DNA of 64,000 nt, taken from assembly GCA_038503075.1 (NCBI GenBank), contig JBCAML010000009.1:310001-374000 (forward strand). The letters run 5' to 3'. The notes beneath the pieces are model-generated. The model was not told where the DNA came from. It ran no database searches and saw only the letters and a list, made by a program, of their open reading frames with translations. Shown here piece by piece: positions 12,469-24,600 of this stretch. Every line of letters begins with the position of its first letter. Within the stretch, counting starts at the first letter, position 1. This stretch comes from Gyromitra esculenta. Its lineage: Eukaryota; Ascomycota; Pezizomycetes; Pezizales; Discinaceae. The position numbers and the translations under genes were made by a program.

Positions 12469-13860
12469 AGTTGATATTCATATATTACTGGATGATAGTG
12501 AATGTATCTTGACAAATAGCTAGTCAGCTTTGCCTAATATCACCGTGTACGTAGGCTGCGAAACAGTTAACGGCAAATATTAAGCTTTTGGGCATTGTTT
12601 GCTGTCTAGCTTATCAAGATACCGGTATGCGCTGTGAGGATTTCGGCGCGCGTCTGTACCTGCAACGTAACTTCGTTAATAATTAAGTTTACCTGTTAAC
12701 ATGGGTGTGTGCTGTCGTGCAAGCTAACCGTAGCCGTATTGATAAACCGATGATAGGGCGTGGGATGCTTCCTATCAGTTTTATTTATCTATTCAACTAA
12801 ATATACAGATCATCGGATTACCTTGTCTGAAAAGGGCTACTTCTGATGATACGTAGACTAATCTAGTAGCTAGCCTTAAATCGCTTTACTACGTTTAGCA
12901 GGGTTCTAGTGAGACCGAGATTAACCAGGGTTCCCACCTCTACCTTCCACCGTAAACCCTGTTCATTCCTTTCACTATGCTAACTTTGCCTATTTTGGGT
13001 CGTTTTGTAATGCCCTACCTAATCCTCCACGCTAAACCCTAATGCTCTCCCTCATTCAAGGATTGGAAATTCTGAGTAGGTAACGCCAAAAGGCATTTCC
13101 ACAAACTAGTCGCTGCTGTCGAGTATTTGAAAATTCCGATCTCGTCTCCATTGTGTTTATACGTATCCCAATTTCAGCCACACAGGTGGCCTACGTAGCA
13201 AAATCCACTCGTTCACACCGTGCACTAGATATCGATGCCTTTCATTAACTTATTTGTTACTCACCCTAGATCGTGCCACGTTGCCCGCTCTACTTTAGTA
13301 AGATGAGAATCAAGTTATTACACTACAAGAATCTAAAATAAAGCATACGTGGCGCGGCAGTGTAAGATGACCAGACGAGTGTGGCTCTAATATTCTCGCT
13401 ACAAAGCCTATAGCTAGGTACCAAAGAGCTAACCGTAAAATACTACTCTATATAAGACTTGTATTTATTAGACAGATGTCGCGCGCTAGGGTAAAAAGTA
13501 CCACAGCCTAATTGATAGTATAAATTTAATCATGGCGTGTCACTCGATATTCGGTGGGTGTATACAGTTTTTACTACTCTGCTGCTATGTAGCGTTATTT
13601 AATGACAATTTGATCCTAACGTATATAAGTACTAAGAATACCATATTGTGATCATATAGAATCAACTGAAGCCATAAACTTCCAAGTAAGTCATGCATTA
13701 TCACTCGTTTGATTGTATGGTAAAAGAAGTAGCTATAAATTTCTTTGAGGTATCGTACCCTGCTATCAGACGTTAATTCATAAAAGCTAAAAATTTTAGT
13801 GGAGCTCTCCCGCACAACCTTCCAACCAACCCCAATATAATAGAAGATTGTCACTTGGCA

Positions 13861-13963
13861 TTTGTCTCGAATCAGTCCCAATTAGGCTTAGATTGTTTAT
13901 GTAATTACTTCACCAAGCCATTGGTGAAGTAATTCAGAGCCCCAGAGTTTGGTTCGAGACAAA
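13861..13963. mobile_element. 103-bp MITE-like element with 11-bp TIRs and 7-bp target duplication
   Basis: TTTGTCTCGAA at 13861-13871 and TTCGAGACAAA at 13953-13963 are perfect terminal inverted repeats; they extend to 14 bp with one mismatch. CTTGGCA flanks both outer ends directly (13854-13860 and 13964-13970), as a target-site duplication should. A second perfect palindrome with 14-bp arms and a 4-nt loop sits inside (13903-13916 and 13921-13934). There is no coding capacity. The size and structure fit a non-autonomous miniature inverted-repeat transposable element. An 8-bp duplication (hAT-like) is possible if one A is assigned differently at the right end. Confidence 0.75.
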
Positions 13964-15307
13964 CTTGGCATGTCGATTGCAAAGTTAATCCCTAGTTATG
14001 AATTCCAATTTATTACTTATGCCATTTCTTGGAATTACTAATAAGTCACGAGGGTTAGATTCGAGGATTTAGGCCAAGGGCCATTTGTTTGTGAGTCGGT
14101 TGGTTGGTCAGCGCCCGAAAGTCATATATTCAATGTGCATGACAACGTTTCTAGCAAGAGAAACTAAAATTCATCCAATTAAGATCTCCTGGGCCCTATG
14201 TAACTACGTCTTCAAATTATGTTTTATGCTTTCTTATGATCAAAATGTCTCCAATAGTTTCGTTTATGAGGGATCCCTCGGCAACCGTTAATATCAGGGA
14301 GAGCATTTCGAAACCCGCCTTTTGGGATTATTTTGTAGGCGATAAATCCGTCACTATACCAATTTCAATGAGCATGATAGTCTAGTATATAGATCAATGG
14401 CATAAGATTTTTGATGTACAATCGGGGCCGGTGCGTATGATGTCATATATATATATAAGTGCCGGGACGTTGACATATATGTATATACCCTATAACACGA
14501 ATTTCATAAAAGGGGGGAGTACAAATATAGCTCTCAAATTTGGATTTCCCGAGGATTCACTCATGAAAATGGCTTCAAGCCCGTGTGTAAAAAAATTATA
14601 AAATCATTTGGGGGGGGGGGTACTGATTTTTTATACACCGGCAAGATCTAATATTTACAAAGCGAAGTTTTCACTGTACACATCACGCATTTGCCTAATG
14701 GCATCCCAAACCCACCCAAGAGGACAGTGTTAATCCCTCAGTCTCAACCAAAATCGAGCCACTTCGCATTGTGACCTACGGGGCGTTGCATCAGAAGGCG
14801 GTCTGGCTGTATGCGTGCTAGACGGATATCTCGGCTTGAAAGTACGTTTAGGTGACTGTATACAAGATTTATGATCCATTGATGGAGATAATACGTATTA
14901 TATATTAAATGGAGATGCCGATTTTCCGACTCAGTATATCGTTGTAAAATCAATGATGCGAGATATAGTGCAGCGATCACTGCATGCAGTACTGCTTACA
15001 AAGAATATTTAGATGAATGTCTAAACGGGTACATGTTTTCGTGGGGAGATGGCGCTATAAATAATCGTATCGCTATCAAATAAAGTGATTGCACAGCTTA
15101 TACTAGGAAATGAGATTTTAAGGTATGCGTACTGACAGCTGTTTTTACCAAAATTGGTGGCAAAGGTGAACCATTAAGCTAGTCACGTGAGTAAGAATTA
15201 ATCGAAATCACGCGGAACCAAGCCAGGTGATGATACAATGCCATGATGTTTCATGCTTAACTCGCCTTAATTTGGGATTTGAATACGTGTTAGCAGCCAT
15301 ATACTAT

Positions 15308-15328
15308 TGATGTGTGATGTGTGATGTG
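15308..15328. repeat. Tandem TGATGTG x3
   Basis: Three perfect 7-bp copies followed by a diverged fourth (TGACGTA). Non-coding. Confidence 0.8.
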
Positions 15329-16976
15329 TGACGTATGGTGTACTATTCAAGGGGCAAGGAAAGGGGAGTGAATCTCCCGTTGATTGTTCTATCGTCACTT
15401 ACTAGAGTAGCACACTAGAAACGTGAAACGAGCCATGTCATCGGAATGTCTGATGCAGGACCGAACTTAATGGTATCTACATGTACTAACCGATCGATGA
15501 GAAAATAATGTATAAAAAGGGAAACAAGCGTATGATCTCCTGCTTCCAGCAAAAATACCGGCAACAACATCGGTACGCCTAGTTATGTTCGACCCAGATA
15601 TAGAAATGCCACACCATCGGCAGTTTGTTTTGTTCACCGGGTTTTAAACCTTCTTGATAGTATATGCTCAACTCTCCTTCACTAGATATCTCATGTTGGC
15701 TTCCTGATCCGAGGAGTTACTATATGTCTATCTATTCATCTCGATATATAGTTTCGCAGTAGCAATGCGTGTTGAACGGGATTGGAGAATTCGTACAACA
15801 CGAGTGAGAGCCAATGATACGGATCACATTGCAGAGGGATATCACGGCACTACACACGCTGCTATTTAGAGCCAACCCAACACAAACGTTTCTTCGCATT
15901 GTGCCGGCCGATCCCCAGGCATTCGATGATGCGTTAGCAGGATCACGCCTATCGAGTTGGTAGCAAAATCGAAATATGCTATTTGTGGAATAGGTATCTC
16001 TTGGTTGATTTTTTATTTGGTGTTCTTTCGAATGAAGAAATGGCTTTATACTCGGGAGTTATCTTCAGATGTGACGCTTTTTCGGATAGTCTTTGTGTTC
16101 TATGGCTGGGTTTGAGATGAAACGCGAGTGGTATTGGAGGTTGACCTATTTGGCATATGCACGATGACATAAATTAAATATATAGTACTTCGACAGATAC
16201 ATGTATGTATAAACTATATCGTGAGTCTATAAATTTAAAGGGCGACGTCTCTCTATTTTTCCCGTCTTGTTAACGAAATGACAAGAATATAGTATGTATC
16301 CGATAAGCATGCGCGCGTGTATAACATATCTATCTATCTATCTGATGAGCATGCGCAATAGCATATTGTAGCTGGAGTTTTCTAGAGAGATTCAACCACA
16401 GATTGCCTACAGAATTCATCTAATACTATGTAGGGTACTGAGATTAAGAACCTAACACCCTAAGACAGATAGTCTAAATAGCTATATAGATCGCCTAAGT
16501 ACCATAGATCGCGCTAACCCCGCAAAATATAAGCTATGGGACGGCATAAATGCATGCTATAGGTGAAAATAATCTAGAAGTAGATGGTATTCGAATCGAG
16601 ATCTCCCTGCGGGGCATCCGGCCGAAAATGCACGGCAACTTATGAAATTACCCTTCTGATGCGCGGCCTTTTGCAAGGAAGTTTTCAAAACGATCAGTTC
16701 ACGCCTTGATAGTGTGAGAATAGAGTTTATGTTGGAGTTGGAGTGGGAAGGTACATATTTTGATTAATAAACTCACCATGCATTAGGGTCAGGTCTAATA
16801 ATTGGTAACATGGGGTTGGTGCTAGCGCTAGAAAGAGCAGTGAAATGATTAGTATTTAGAGCAGGCACATTGATGCCGGTAACTCCCGGAGTATGATCAA
16901 CAACTACACCGCGATCGATCAGGACGCTAAATAGTGATGTCTATTAACACAATACGAAGAAGCAGTTTGAACCTTG

Positions 16977-17007
16977 GCTAGGTTCTAGGCGTCGCTAGGT
17001 TCTAGGC
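16977..17007. repeat. 14-bp direct repeat
   Basis: GCTAGGTTCTAGGC occurs twice, separated by GTC. Non-coding; no inverted termini are seen around it. Confidence 0.75.
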
Positions 17008-17809
17008 ACCCGTTTGTAGGACAAAACAATTAGCATGTGTTCTACACTTTGAGGTTAAAAATAACACTTTGCTAGTGGGTAGAGTAGTAGGTTCAAGAGA
17101 CACAAGGCGAACATAAACCATGTAATCTCTTATTTTTTCCAAGTTAGGTGACTTCGTATATTTGCGGGGCAGACAACTTGGGCAAACATAAGGTTTTCGC
17201 ACATCTTTGAGTGCTGAAAGTGAAGAGAAAAAAAATAGAATTATCATACGACTTGATCGAAGCAAGTTGCAAGGCGTAGTGGCTAGGGTTAGGTCGTATG
17301 AAAAGGTGGAGAAAGAAGGCTATGTGATATTCCTCATCGTCTGCTGGGGATGGCCGGCTGCTGGCATAGCAACGGCGAGGCTGCAGATGGAGATTCTCGT
17401 AGTACTGAGACATAAGATCACGACCCTATCTAGAGGTGCACCTTGGCACAGACGCGTGTGTGGATAGCAGCCTTTTATTTTGGGTTCCTCTGCGTCAGTC
17501 GGGGCCGGAACATGGTTCGAGCAATCGCGTCTTCGAGTCGTGGGGAAAAGTCATGGTTCATACGATGGTTCACCTCGGCCGTGGATACTAGACCAGTGAT
17601 AGTCTACGCGCAGGCGGAATATTTACGAGACCAGAGGCAGTGCTACTAATCTTCGCTTTTCCGCAGCAACGGAAGCTGTCGAAATGTAGTATAAGCTTGG
17701 TTGTAGGATGAAGGCTCAGCCAGGTATCAAGTGAAGTGGCACAGGAGTGAGACATAGTTGAATTTGAAAACACACCACGATTTCTAGTAGAGCAACCACT
17801 CACGTATGG

Positions 17810-19207
17810 ATGGAGAATAATGTGGCTCGCCCTTTCCTTCTTACTGCCGGGGCAGTGATAAGCATGCTGAACTTCTTTGTGGGCGAACCAAGTGTGTTGT
17901 CAATCACTCAACTCGATTATTACCGTTTGGCACCTGGATGGGTCGGTCACGAGTTTCTTGAAGCATTGTATATTATACATTCCGAAAATCTACCACCTTG
18001 CACATACTTAAAGGCCGGAAACGGTCACCACCCCTTCGTTAATCCACCCTCGAGAAATATACTCAGAGAATTGTGCCTACATAGCCAGCCCATCCTCTTG
18101 GCTTTTCTGCGAACCTTGGCCCTTCTTCTTGGTACACCGATTATACAGCACCCGAAACAATTCTCAACGTTTATTTCCCTTGGCTTGCCAATCAGTATGT
18201 CCAAATCCAAATATCGAAGCCTCTTTGCCGATGTTATGCCACGTCGCAGCTCGAGAACAGCGAGGCATGCACCTCTGAAAAGGTCGGGCTTGGGGGCAAA
18301 CTCGATCGTCTCAGCATCTGCCTCGTCTTCATCTTCCTCTCTAGAGTCGTTGACCGCCCATCCGCCTGTCTACGCTCAGCAATTTGACGAGCGTGCCCGG
18401 AAACCGGTAAAGGTCTACCCCAAGCCCGAGGCTGATCAGGTGCTTTCTGTGACTATTCGTCTTCGAGGTGATTGTCACGGGGAGATATTGACCACAACTG
18501 CAACGTTCCAGTATGTTTTATTTTGCTCGGTTTTCTTGTTGCCCAGCATATGACCTTAATGCTGACGATTTATGTATAGCGCCTATGACGGCCTCCAGGG
18601 TCAGATCCAGGCTTGCTTGTTCAAGAATTTCGGTAAAGGCGCGGTTGGCATTGCGACACCTCGAGGCAAAGTTATCACAGAGGATTGGCAAATCTACCAA
18701 CTTGCCTACCCTGGCTTTTCATCTTCCATTTGCAATGTCGTCTACGCCCGTGAAGATCAGAAAAACCATCCAGCAATTATGGTCCGTGCATCAAAGCTTC
18801 TCCTTGAAGTGAACAAGAAGGACTTTAACTCGACCGGATCCAATATGTTCCTGTATCTTGATCCCAACAAGTCCTATTCTACAACATATATCGACCAGCA
18901 AGGACTTAGCATCGTGCCCCCAGAGGAGGCGGCCCTAAAAGAAGACCTCGCCGTTAGGAAGGGTTATTACTATAAAGATATGGAAGGTTTACCGAACTAC
19001 GACGAGATCAACCTTCTTGCCTTCGGGAGGGCGTGCTTTTCGGCCGATTGCGGATGTTGTCAGGGATGGATTCGCTCCCAAGGTAGCGGTTCGAGTCTAC
19101 GGCGCTCAGCCGAGCGAGAGAGTCCACGATGGAGAGGCATTGAATTTCAGGATTACGACGCTCTGACGCTAGCGGAGAGGAGATACTTGCTAAGAAGCAG
19201 GAATTAA
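17810..19207 (+). CDS. Unrecognised two-exon protein
   Basis: Two exons fit: 17810-18510 and 18580-19207, with a 69-nt phase-2 intron (donor GTATGT, branch-like GCTGAC, acceptor TATAG). The join reads ...TTTATF-H-AYDGLQGQIQ. The start is uncertain: the next in-frame ATG at 18197 (MSKSKYRSLFADVMPRRSSR) is a better-looking start, because the residues before it are hydrophobic and irregular. After a Ser-rich linker comes a compact region (about 18430-18990) with VTIRLRGDCHGEI, GQIQACLFKNFGKGAVGIAT and WQIYQLAYPGF. The last about 65 residues are Cys/Arg/Ser-rich, and another frame reads more like protein there (see findings). I do not recognise the family. Confidence 0.6.
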
Positions 19208-22200
19208 GCAATCGTTCCAACAATCGGCTATGGAAACGGTACTGGTAGTGCGATGAACTTTCCTTTGGTTTCTGGAATGGCGTTTCTGTGGGAGTTTTTT
19301 GTTTCTACTTTCTTTCTTCAATTCATGATCACGCTGCACCTTATTCCTCTTCTTTGTTTCTAGTCCTATGCTGCTGTATGATTGTATATATTTATGATGG
19401 TCTTTTTATGTTTTATTGTTTTATGGGCGAAGGGGATATTGTCATGATATGACTGAGGTTAAGCTCATTCCGATTTTATTTTAATAACTATTGAGTAGTG
19501 TCTGGTACTTGATAATTACGTTGTATTCAGCAATAAAATGATATTGTTTGCAATTATTGAAATAACTCTAGCTTAGGGTCCTACCACTTTGCCTCTCTTT
19601 ATAATTTACAGACTCCTCCATTGAATCAGCGTTTGTGCCTCTGGGAAAAGGAGGGTGTGTGATAGCTATTGAGAATTAGACATTTGTACAGGATCTGTAG
19701 TTTTTTCCCGAGGATTGGCGCTTCTAGAAACATCAAATCGCCTCACCCATGTAAACAAACCGCTCATTCGAAACATGTCGATGCTATTCTCTTTTACGGT
19801 AAGTAGCAATTACAACTTCGGCAGCCTTCGAAATGAGAAACTCAACCGGGTATTGAAAAAAGTGAGTACATGCATATGTGCGATGAGCTCCGGGAATGTT
19901 GAAAAAAATTTCATATAAATATCGACCCACACATTTCGTGTTTTTGGAAAAGCGACTAATTTTCTCACCGCATTTCCGGAGGCCCGAGTGCAGCTGATAA
20001 TATCGCTACGAAAACAAGCTTCATTCTCCCCTTCCTTCGGTTTCTCCCTTGCTTCAATTCATTAGACGCTTAAATTTCGTGACTAAACAACTACGAGATC
20101 AGCGACTAGCTTGATTCGCTAAATCTGCCGATTTCGTATATACGCGAGTGAGGTATTTATTTACTGTTATAGTTACTTCCAATGTATACCTAATGATTCA
20201 CGAATTGGCTGATCTAGAATTGTGAGAGGGACACATTTGAGATGTTTAGAAAATATCACGGTTGTCAGCTTTACAGAACTCTCGCGGCGCTGGTTAACAG
20301 ATTTGTCACGGTCCAGCTAGCGCCTGCCCTCCAAAAAGTGAATGGCTGCAAATCCATAGAATCCGATTGGGCGGTATAGATGTAGAAGTATCTAGATGAG
20401 AGAATTGTCGTCATAAAGAGGGGCTATTGAGAAGCATGCGTCTTCGGAAGCACGTCCAAGAAAGCCAAAGCGTGTTGTGCAATTGGATCCGTCAACTCGT
20501 ATGTATGGGGCGATGTCAACACGTACTAAAGATCTGTATAGTGGCAAAGCACTCACAGCCCCTAGATCCCTCCTCCAAGTGATTTTTATTTTTTGTTTCT
20601 GGGCGGGTATTGGCATATTTATAAGGAAACTTAGGACCGAGATGCTGCTATGTGTCTCTCGGCTTGATTCCGTTTTTGGACGCGTCGCCGATCGTGTGTA
20701 TCGCGGTCGGGGAAGAGCTTATCGGGACTTTGAAGATGGTAGCGATTGGCGAGAAAGGAGGTCCTAGTCCTCCCAGGCCTAGAATGTTGTGGATATATTC
20801 GAATACCCTGTTGTGGGAAGTATTCATGGTTTTCCTGGGGTAGTTTCCCTGACATGGTAATGTTATGTAATAGCTAGGATGTTATCTTAGTAAATTTTAA
20901 AGTATTATCGTTTGGGAAAATATCTTACTGGAGGCTTGATAGGGAACATGAATGATAGTAAGATTAAACTATTCCCATGGTGTGGGAGCATATTTTGGCC
21001 AATCATGAATAGTCACTCACCCGTATGCCACGACAGACCTGAGCTTGCGTGAATTCTTCCGTTGTGATATCAAAAGCGTTAGCCAGTGGCTTAGGAAACA
21101 AACTTCACGGCTTCGGATAAACGTTGGTAGCTAGCCTACAGTTCCGATTTAATCCAGGGTCAACCCCACCATAAATAGAGCTTCTCTATGGGTTTCCAAG
21201 GAAAAAAAATGATGTAGAGAAACTTGGCTCCTCTCGGCACTCCACGCATCACACTCAAGCTCCCTAGTGGAGGAGTTGCCAAGATCATGTAAACGGCTAT
21301 GGGGTTAACGCTATAACCCTTCATCCAATGAAGTTTAAGGTCCACCAACAATTCCATAGCCCCGGTTTTGCCATATCAGAATGGAGGGACCCTACACGGC
21401 CCGACTCCAATATCACCCTACTGAATTTTAAATAGTGATGATCAAGCTTACGAATGCTTCCCCGCCCCGGTATACGTATCAAATCATCTTGAAGCACGGT
21501 TTGACGACTATTTCGAAAAAAAACGAAATATCACAGTCAGAGCCCTTCTCAAATGCAGCTAGCTATATGGGCATTGTATATCTTGGCGCTTTAAGTGGAG
21601 GAGAGTTCTTTATATATATAGCTACTCTCTCGCGGTTGTAGGATAATTGTAATCGTCCTTCAGTGGTATTGATATTATCGGCTTGGGCGATCGGTCTAAC
21701 TCTTAGTACCGGTGCTCGTGTTCAGCTCGAGCTTCTTCGGCTCTCGTATTGAAAACTAGTAATCTTTACTTATGTGCATCTCTAGACCACTGTATACGCC
21801 TTACGCGTGCAGGTTGTGTAATCTTTAGTTTAAAATGCTAAGGTGAACTCGTTTCTTTTTCCTGATTTTTCATTGCTGGGACCTGGGGTACTATTCAAGG
21901 CACCAACGTTAACATGGATAAGTATGATAGTGAAGATTCGATGCATTCGTAATATTTATAAAGTACATATATCCTGCTAGTCATGCAATTCTGAAATACT
22001 TCTAATATTGTCAGCTCCTAATTCCATTAGAGCTGGTATTTTACCCACACACTCTCTAGTTCAGTCAAGGTGCTCTATCATTGGGGGAGTGTAAACTGTA
22101 ATTTCGAACTTTTTGTCTGCACTAAGATCTCACATGATTCTTCACTATAGATCACTGACTACAAAAAATGCTAGCCAAGAACAATAACAAAGCGTAAGAC

Positions 22201-22269
22201 CGAAATAAAGATTGTATACAGGAGTATAAACAGGATCTTTGGACTTTGTAATGAAACAAAATCCACCAT
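19208..22269. other. Gene-free region
   Basis: About 3 kb without a supported gene, upstream in map order of the mycosporine-type cluster. It contains the 3' UTR of the unrecognised gene (T-rich runs at 19290-19440) and A/T-leaning DNA. Several short open frames near 20.4-20.9 and 21.2-21.6 kb have no recognisable content. Confidence 0.5.
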
Positions 22270-23730
22270 TTAGTTGTACTCGAAGATCCGCGTGGTACTT
22301 ATATTTATCCTACTCCACTTCCTCCCTGTAAAAAGGCTCCGAACAAACAGACATGGCCAGTAAACGTGATAAAGGAACCAAAACGGAAGCGGATCCCACG
22401 TCTCAAAAGTTGCATCTTTCCAAAACAATAAATGAATCGTAAACTCCTTTAAATTAGCAAGGAAGTTCCGGAAGTCAGATATGTGGAGAAGTGGTAGAAG
22501 GAAAAGCGAGACAACGTCGTGTCCGATCCAGTAGAAGCTGCTGGTAGCGGTGGCATCAGGTATGCAAACATCGTTCGAGGGGATCCTAGAAGGGTCTAAT
22601 AGGCTGAGGTAACAATCGGCGAGTCTCTTTACATCTCCGTCGAAAAGTACAACGGAGGTATGCGTTCGTGGATTACATTCGATGGGGTAGATTTGGAGTT
22701 CTCCATCTGTGCATTCATCCTCTCGGACTATTAAGTCGAAGGACAACTGCCCTGTAACCTTCTTGCCTTCAAGACCTTTTGAATAACGCTCTGTGAATTC
22801 GAGCAACTTTTTCGAATATCTAGATTCTGCCGGAAGTGCTTTGTAGTGCATCAGCAACTCAGACGAAGGGCAGCCGACGAATGCCGTGACACGACCCTTC
22901 ACTACGACCGCGTGTGTGCAAAATTCTCTTCCCTTCACGAACTCTTGGAAAATCCAAGGCCTTTCAGCGTCTATCTCGAGCTGCGAAACCATGGCTATCG
23001 TTTCTTTCTCAGTTGGTCGTGGGTACAATGTCATATCCGCTCGAGAAACATCGTCGAGCCATACCGATTTCAAGATGTACTGCCTCGATTTTTTGCCGGC
23101 TAGAAATTCTAATGCTTCCTCGTGGCTCTTCACTAGTTTTGTTTCTGGGATCTTCAGCCTAATCGCCGCGGTTTTTTCGATAAAGTGATGCTTGTCGTGA
23201 AGGGTCTCGCATGTTTCGGGTTTGAATTGGAACACCTTGCAAGATGTTTCCCTTTCGATCTCCTGTTTTGCGAATGCGTCCTCCGTTGTCGTCGCTACCC
23301 CAGAAACACAAACCCATAAATCGACTCGTTCCTTTTTTATTATTCTTACTAGATCTCGCACATAAACTTCTTTCTCTATGGAATTTGTTGGCGTTCGAAG
23401 CTCATAGTGCTCGGAAAGTGATTTTGAGTACTTTCCGCTTGAGGGGATGCCTGCTCGCTGAAAGTCAAGGCCGATAACTCTATGGCCGGCAAGATAAAAA
23501 GTTCGGGCGAGAAATAGACCTTTGGTCATGGTGAGGGAGCTGACGAGAACGGTTTTCGGGGATGTTTCCATCGGCCGTGGTGGAGGAGGGAATAGGTATC
23601 CGTGGACGAAACATAGTGCAACGAAAGCTGTAGTTACTGGGAGAAACAAAAAGCTAAGAAATATAAGAGATATATTCTTGAAAATGTGCGTTGCGAAAGA
23701 GGCTTGGTGCTGCTGTTTTTGACGCTTCAT
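22270..23730 (-). CDS. mysC: MysC-type ATP-grasp ligase, membrane-anchored
   Basis: Single exon, 486 residues. It matches the ATP-grasp ligase of mycosporine synthesis, which joins an amino acid to 4-deoxygadusol with ATP (in cyanobacteria glycine, giving mycosporine-glycine). Visible marks in family order: an N-terminal hydrophobic helix (about 18-46) followed by PPPPRP; TVLVSSLTMTKGLFLAR-type start of the pre-grasp domain (about 60-76); YILKS (218-222, ATP-binding lysine); WIFQEFVKGREFCTHA (259-274); TGQLSFDLI (326-334); and PIECNPRTHTS (349-359), whose Glu and Asn are the metal ligands. A conserved FYWIGHD and two hydrophobic stretches lie in the C-terminal third. The length is close to the bacterial enzyme (about 460). 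It lies downstream of the cyclase gene on the same strand. The amino acid used cannot be read from sequence; fungal products suggest Gln or Ser. Confidence 0.88.
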   Translation of the reverse strand: MKRQKQQHQASFATHIFKNISLIFLSFLFLPVTTAFVALCFVHGYLFPPPPRPMETSPKTVLVSSLTMTKGLFLARTFYLAGHRVIGLDFQRAGIPSSGKYSKSLSEHYELRTPTNSIEKEVYVRDLVRIIKKERVDLWVCVSGVATTTEDAFAKQEIERETSCKVFQFKPETCETLHDKHHFIEKTAAIRLKIPETKLVKSHEEALEFLAGKKSRQYILKSVWLDDVSRADMTLYPRPTEKETIAMVSQLEIDAERPWIFQEFVKGREFCTHAVVVKGRVTAFVGCPSSELLMHYKALPAESRYSKKLLEFTERYSKGLEGKKVTGQLSFDLIVREDECTDGELQIYPIECNPRTHTSVVLFDGDVKRLADCYLSLLDPSRIPSNDVCIPDATATSSFYWIGHDVVSLFLLPLLHISDFRNFLANLKEFTIHLLFWKDATFETWDPLPFWFLYHVYWPCLFVRSLFTGRKWSRINISTTRIFEYN

Positions 23731-24600
23731 TTCTGGTAAGGGTACTGGACGGGCTGAGAGATGTGAATTCGAAGGGTGTGGAAACTACCCGCTTAAGTGT
23801 AGGGCTTTTTGCTTATCGATGTTGTGGTCCAGATCTGCTCCGTACTTAATCTCTGGTGATTGGCAGTGGTGTTTGTAACTCAAGGGTCTCTTGCATGATT
23901 TTTTAATAAAGATGGGAAGATACTGTGCTGGGAATAACTATGGGCAGTGTTCGCCCCGCGGCAGATGTTTGTTCGCTACAGCCAAGGGTTTACAATTTGG
24001 TTTGCAGAGACAATTTATTGATCCCTAGCATAGAAACCTATGGTTAAGGCCTAGGTTGCGAGACTAGACCGACATCATGATATCTTTGGGTGACAATTGC
24101 CGATCTAAAATACCTTAAAAACCATGATAGCAGCGGGAGCAGTTATTCCCCGTAATCTACGCAAGAAAGTTCAAAGTTCAGATACCAAACCTATCCGCTG
24201 ATCTACTAGTGTATGTGTGCCTACATCATGTAGCCTGAGCTTTTGGCCAATGTAGCCTTTGCAATATAGTCGAGGTATTATTATATAGCGCACAAAAATT
24301 CACATCCAATAGTATAATTGCGAGTGGTTTCAATTGAGATCGAAGCGGGCTCGTTAAAATGTATACTCAATACCATATGCATCTGTTTCTGTTTATTCTT
24401 GAGATATTGAGTGAAAAGTGTTATTGGTGTTATAATTACACGACACAACCTCTCCCATCACCTTCTCGAGCTCTGGTTGAACTGGACTTTTTCAAACAAA
24501 ACTCTCAACGAGTAAATAAAAGTAAAGGAAAAGAAAAGAAAGAAAAGAAAAAATTGAGAACAGAATTTCCAAGTTCTATGCACTAATTGTGTATCTAAGT
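23731..24600 (-). promoter_or_regulatory. Promoter of the ATP-grasp gene and 3' region of the cyclase gene
   Basis: The two genes are on the same strand with 870 bases between the cyclase stop (24601) and the ATP-grasp start (23730), so each should have its own promoter. A purine-rich AAAAGAAAAGAAAGAAAAG run lies at about 24530-24550. No further gene is seen. Confidence 0.45.

Larger units (their letters stand above)
12469..17809. other. Long gene-free, A/T-leaning region with decayed repeats
   Basis: In 5.3 kb I find no open frame with protein-like composition. It holds one MITE-like element (13861-13963), small tandem repeats (TGATGTG at 15308-15328; CTAT at 16326-16342), a G run near 14612, an AT-dinucleotide run near 14446, and a 14-bp direct repeat around 16977-17007. 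The region looks like old, mutated intergenic or transposon-derived DNA. Confidence 0.55.

Noticed and set aside
14612..14624. Poly-G run as a quadruplex or regulatory element
   Set aside because: A single homopolymer in gene-free DNA; no spaced G-tract pattern.
17002..17413. Two overlapping minus-strand frames (87 and 89 codons)
   Set aside because: They lie in decayed DNA, cannot be joined into a recognisable protein, and have no supporting context.
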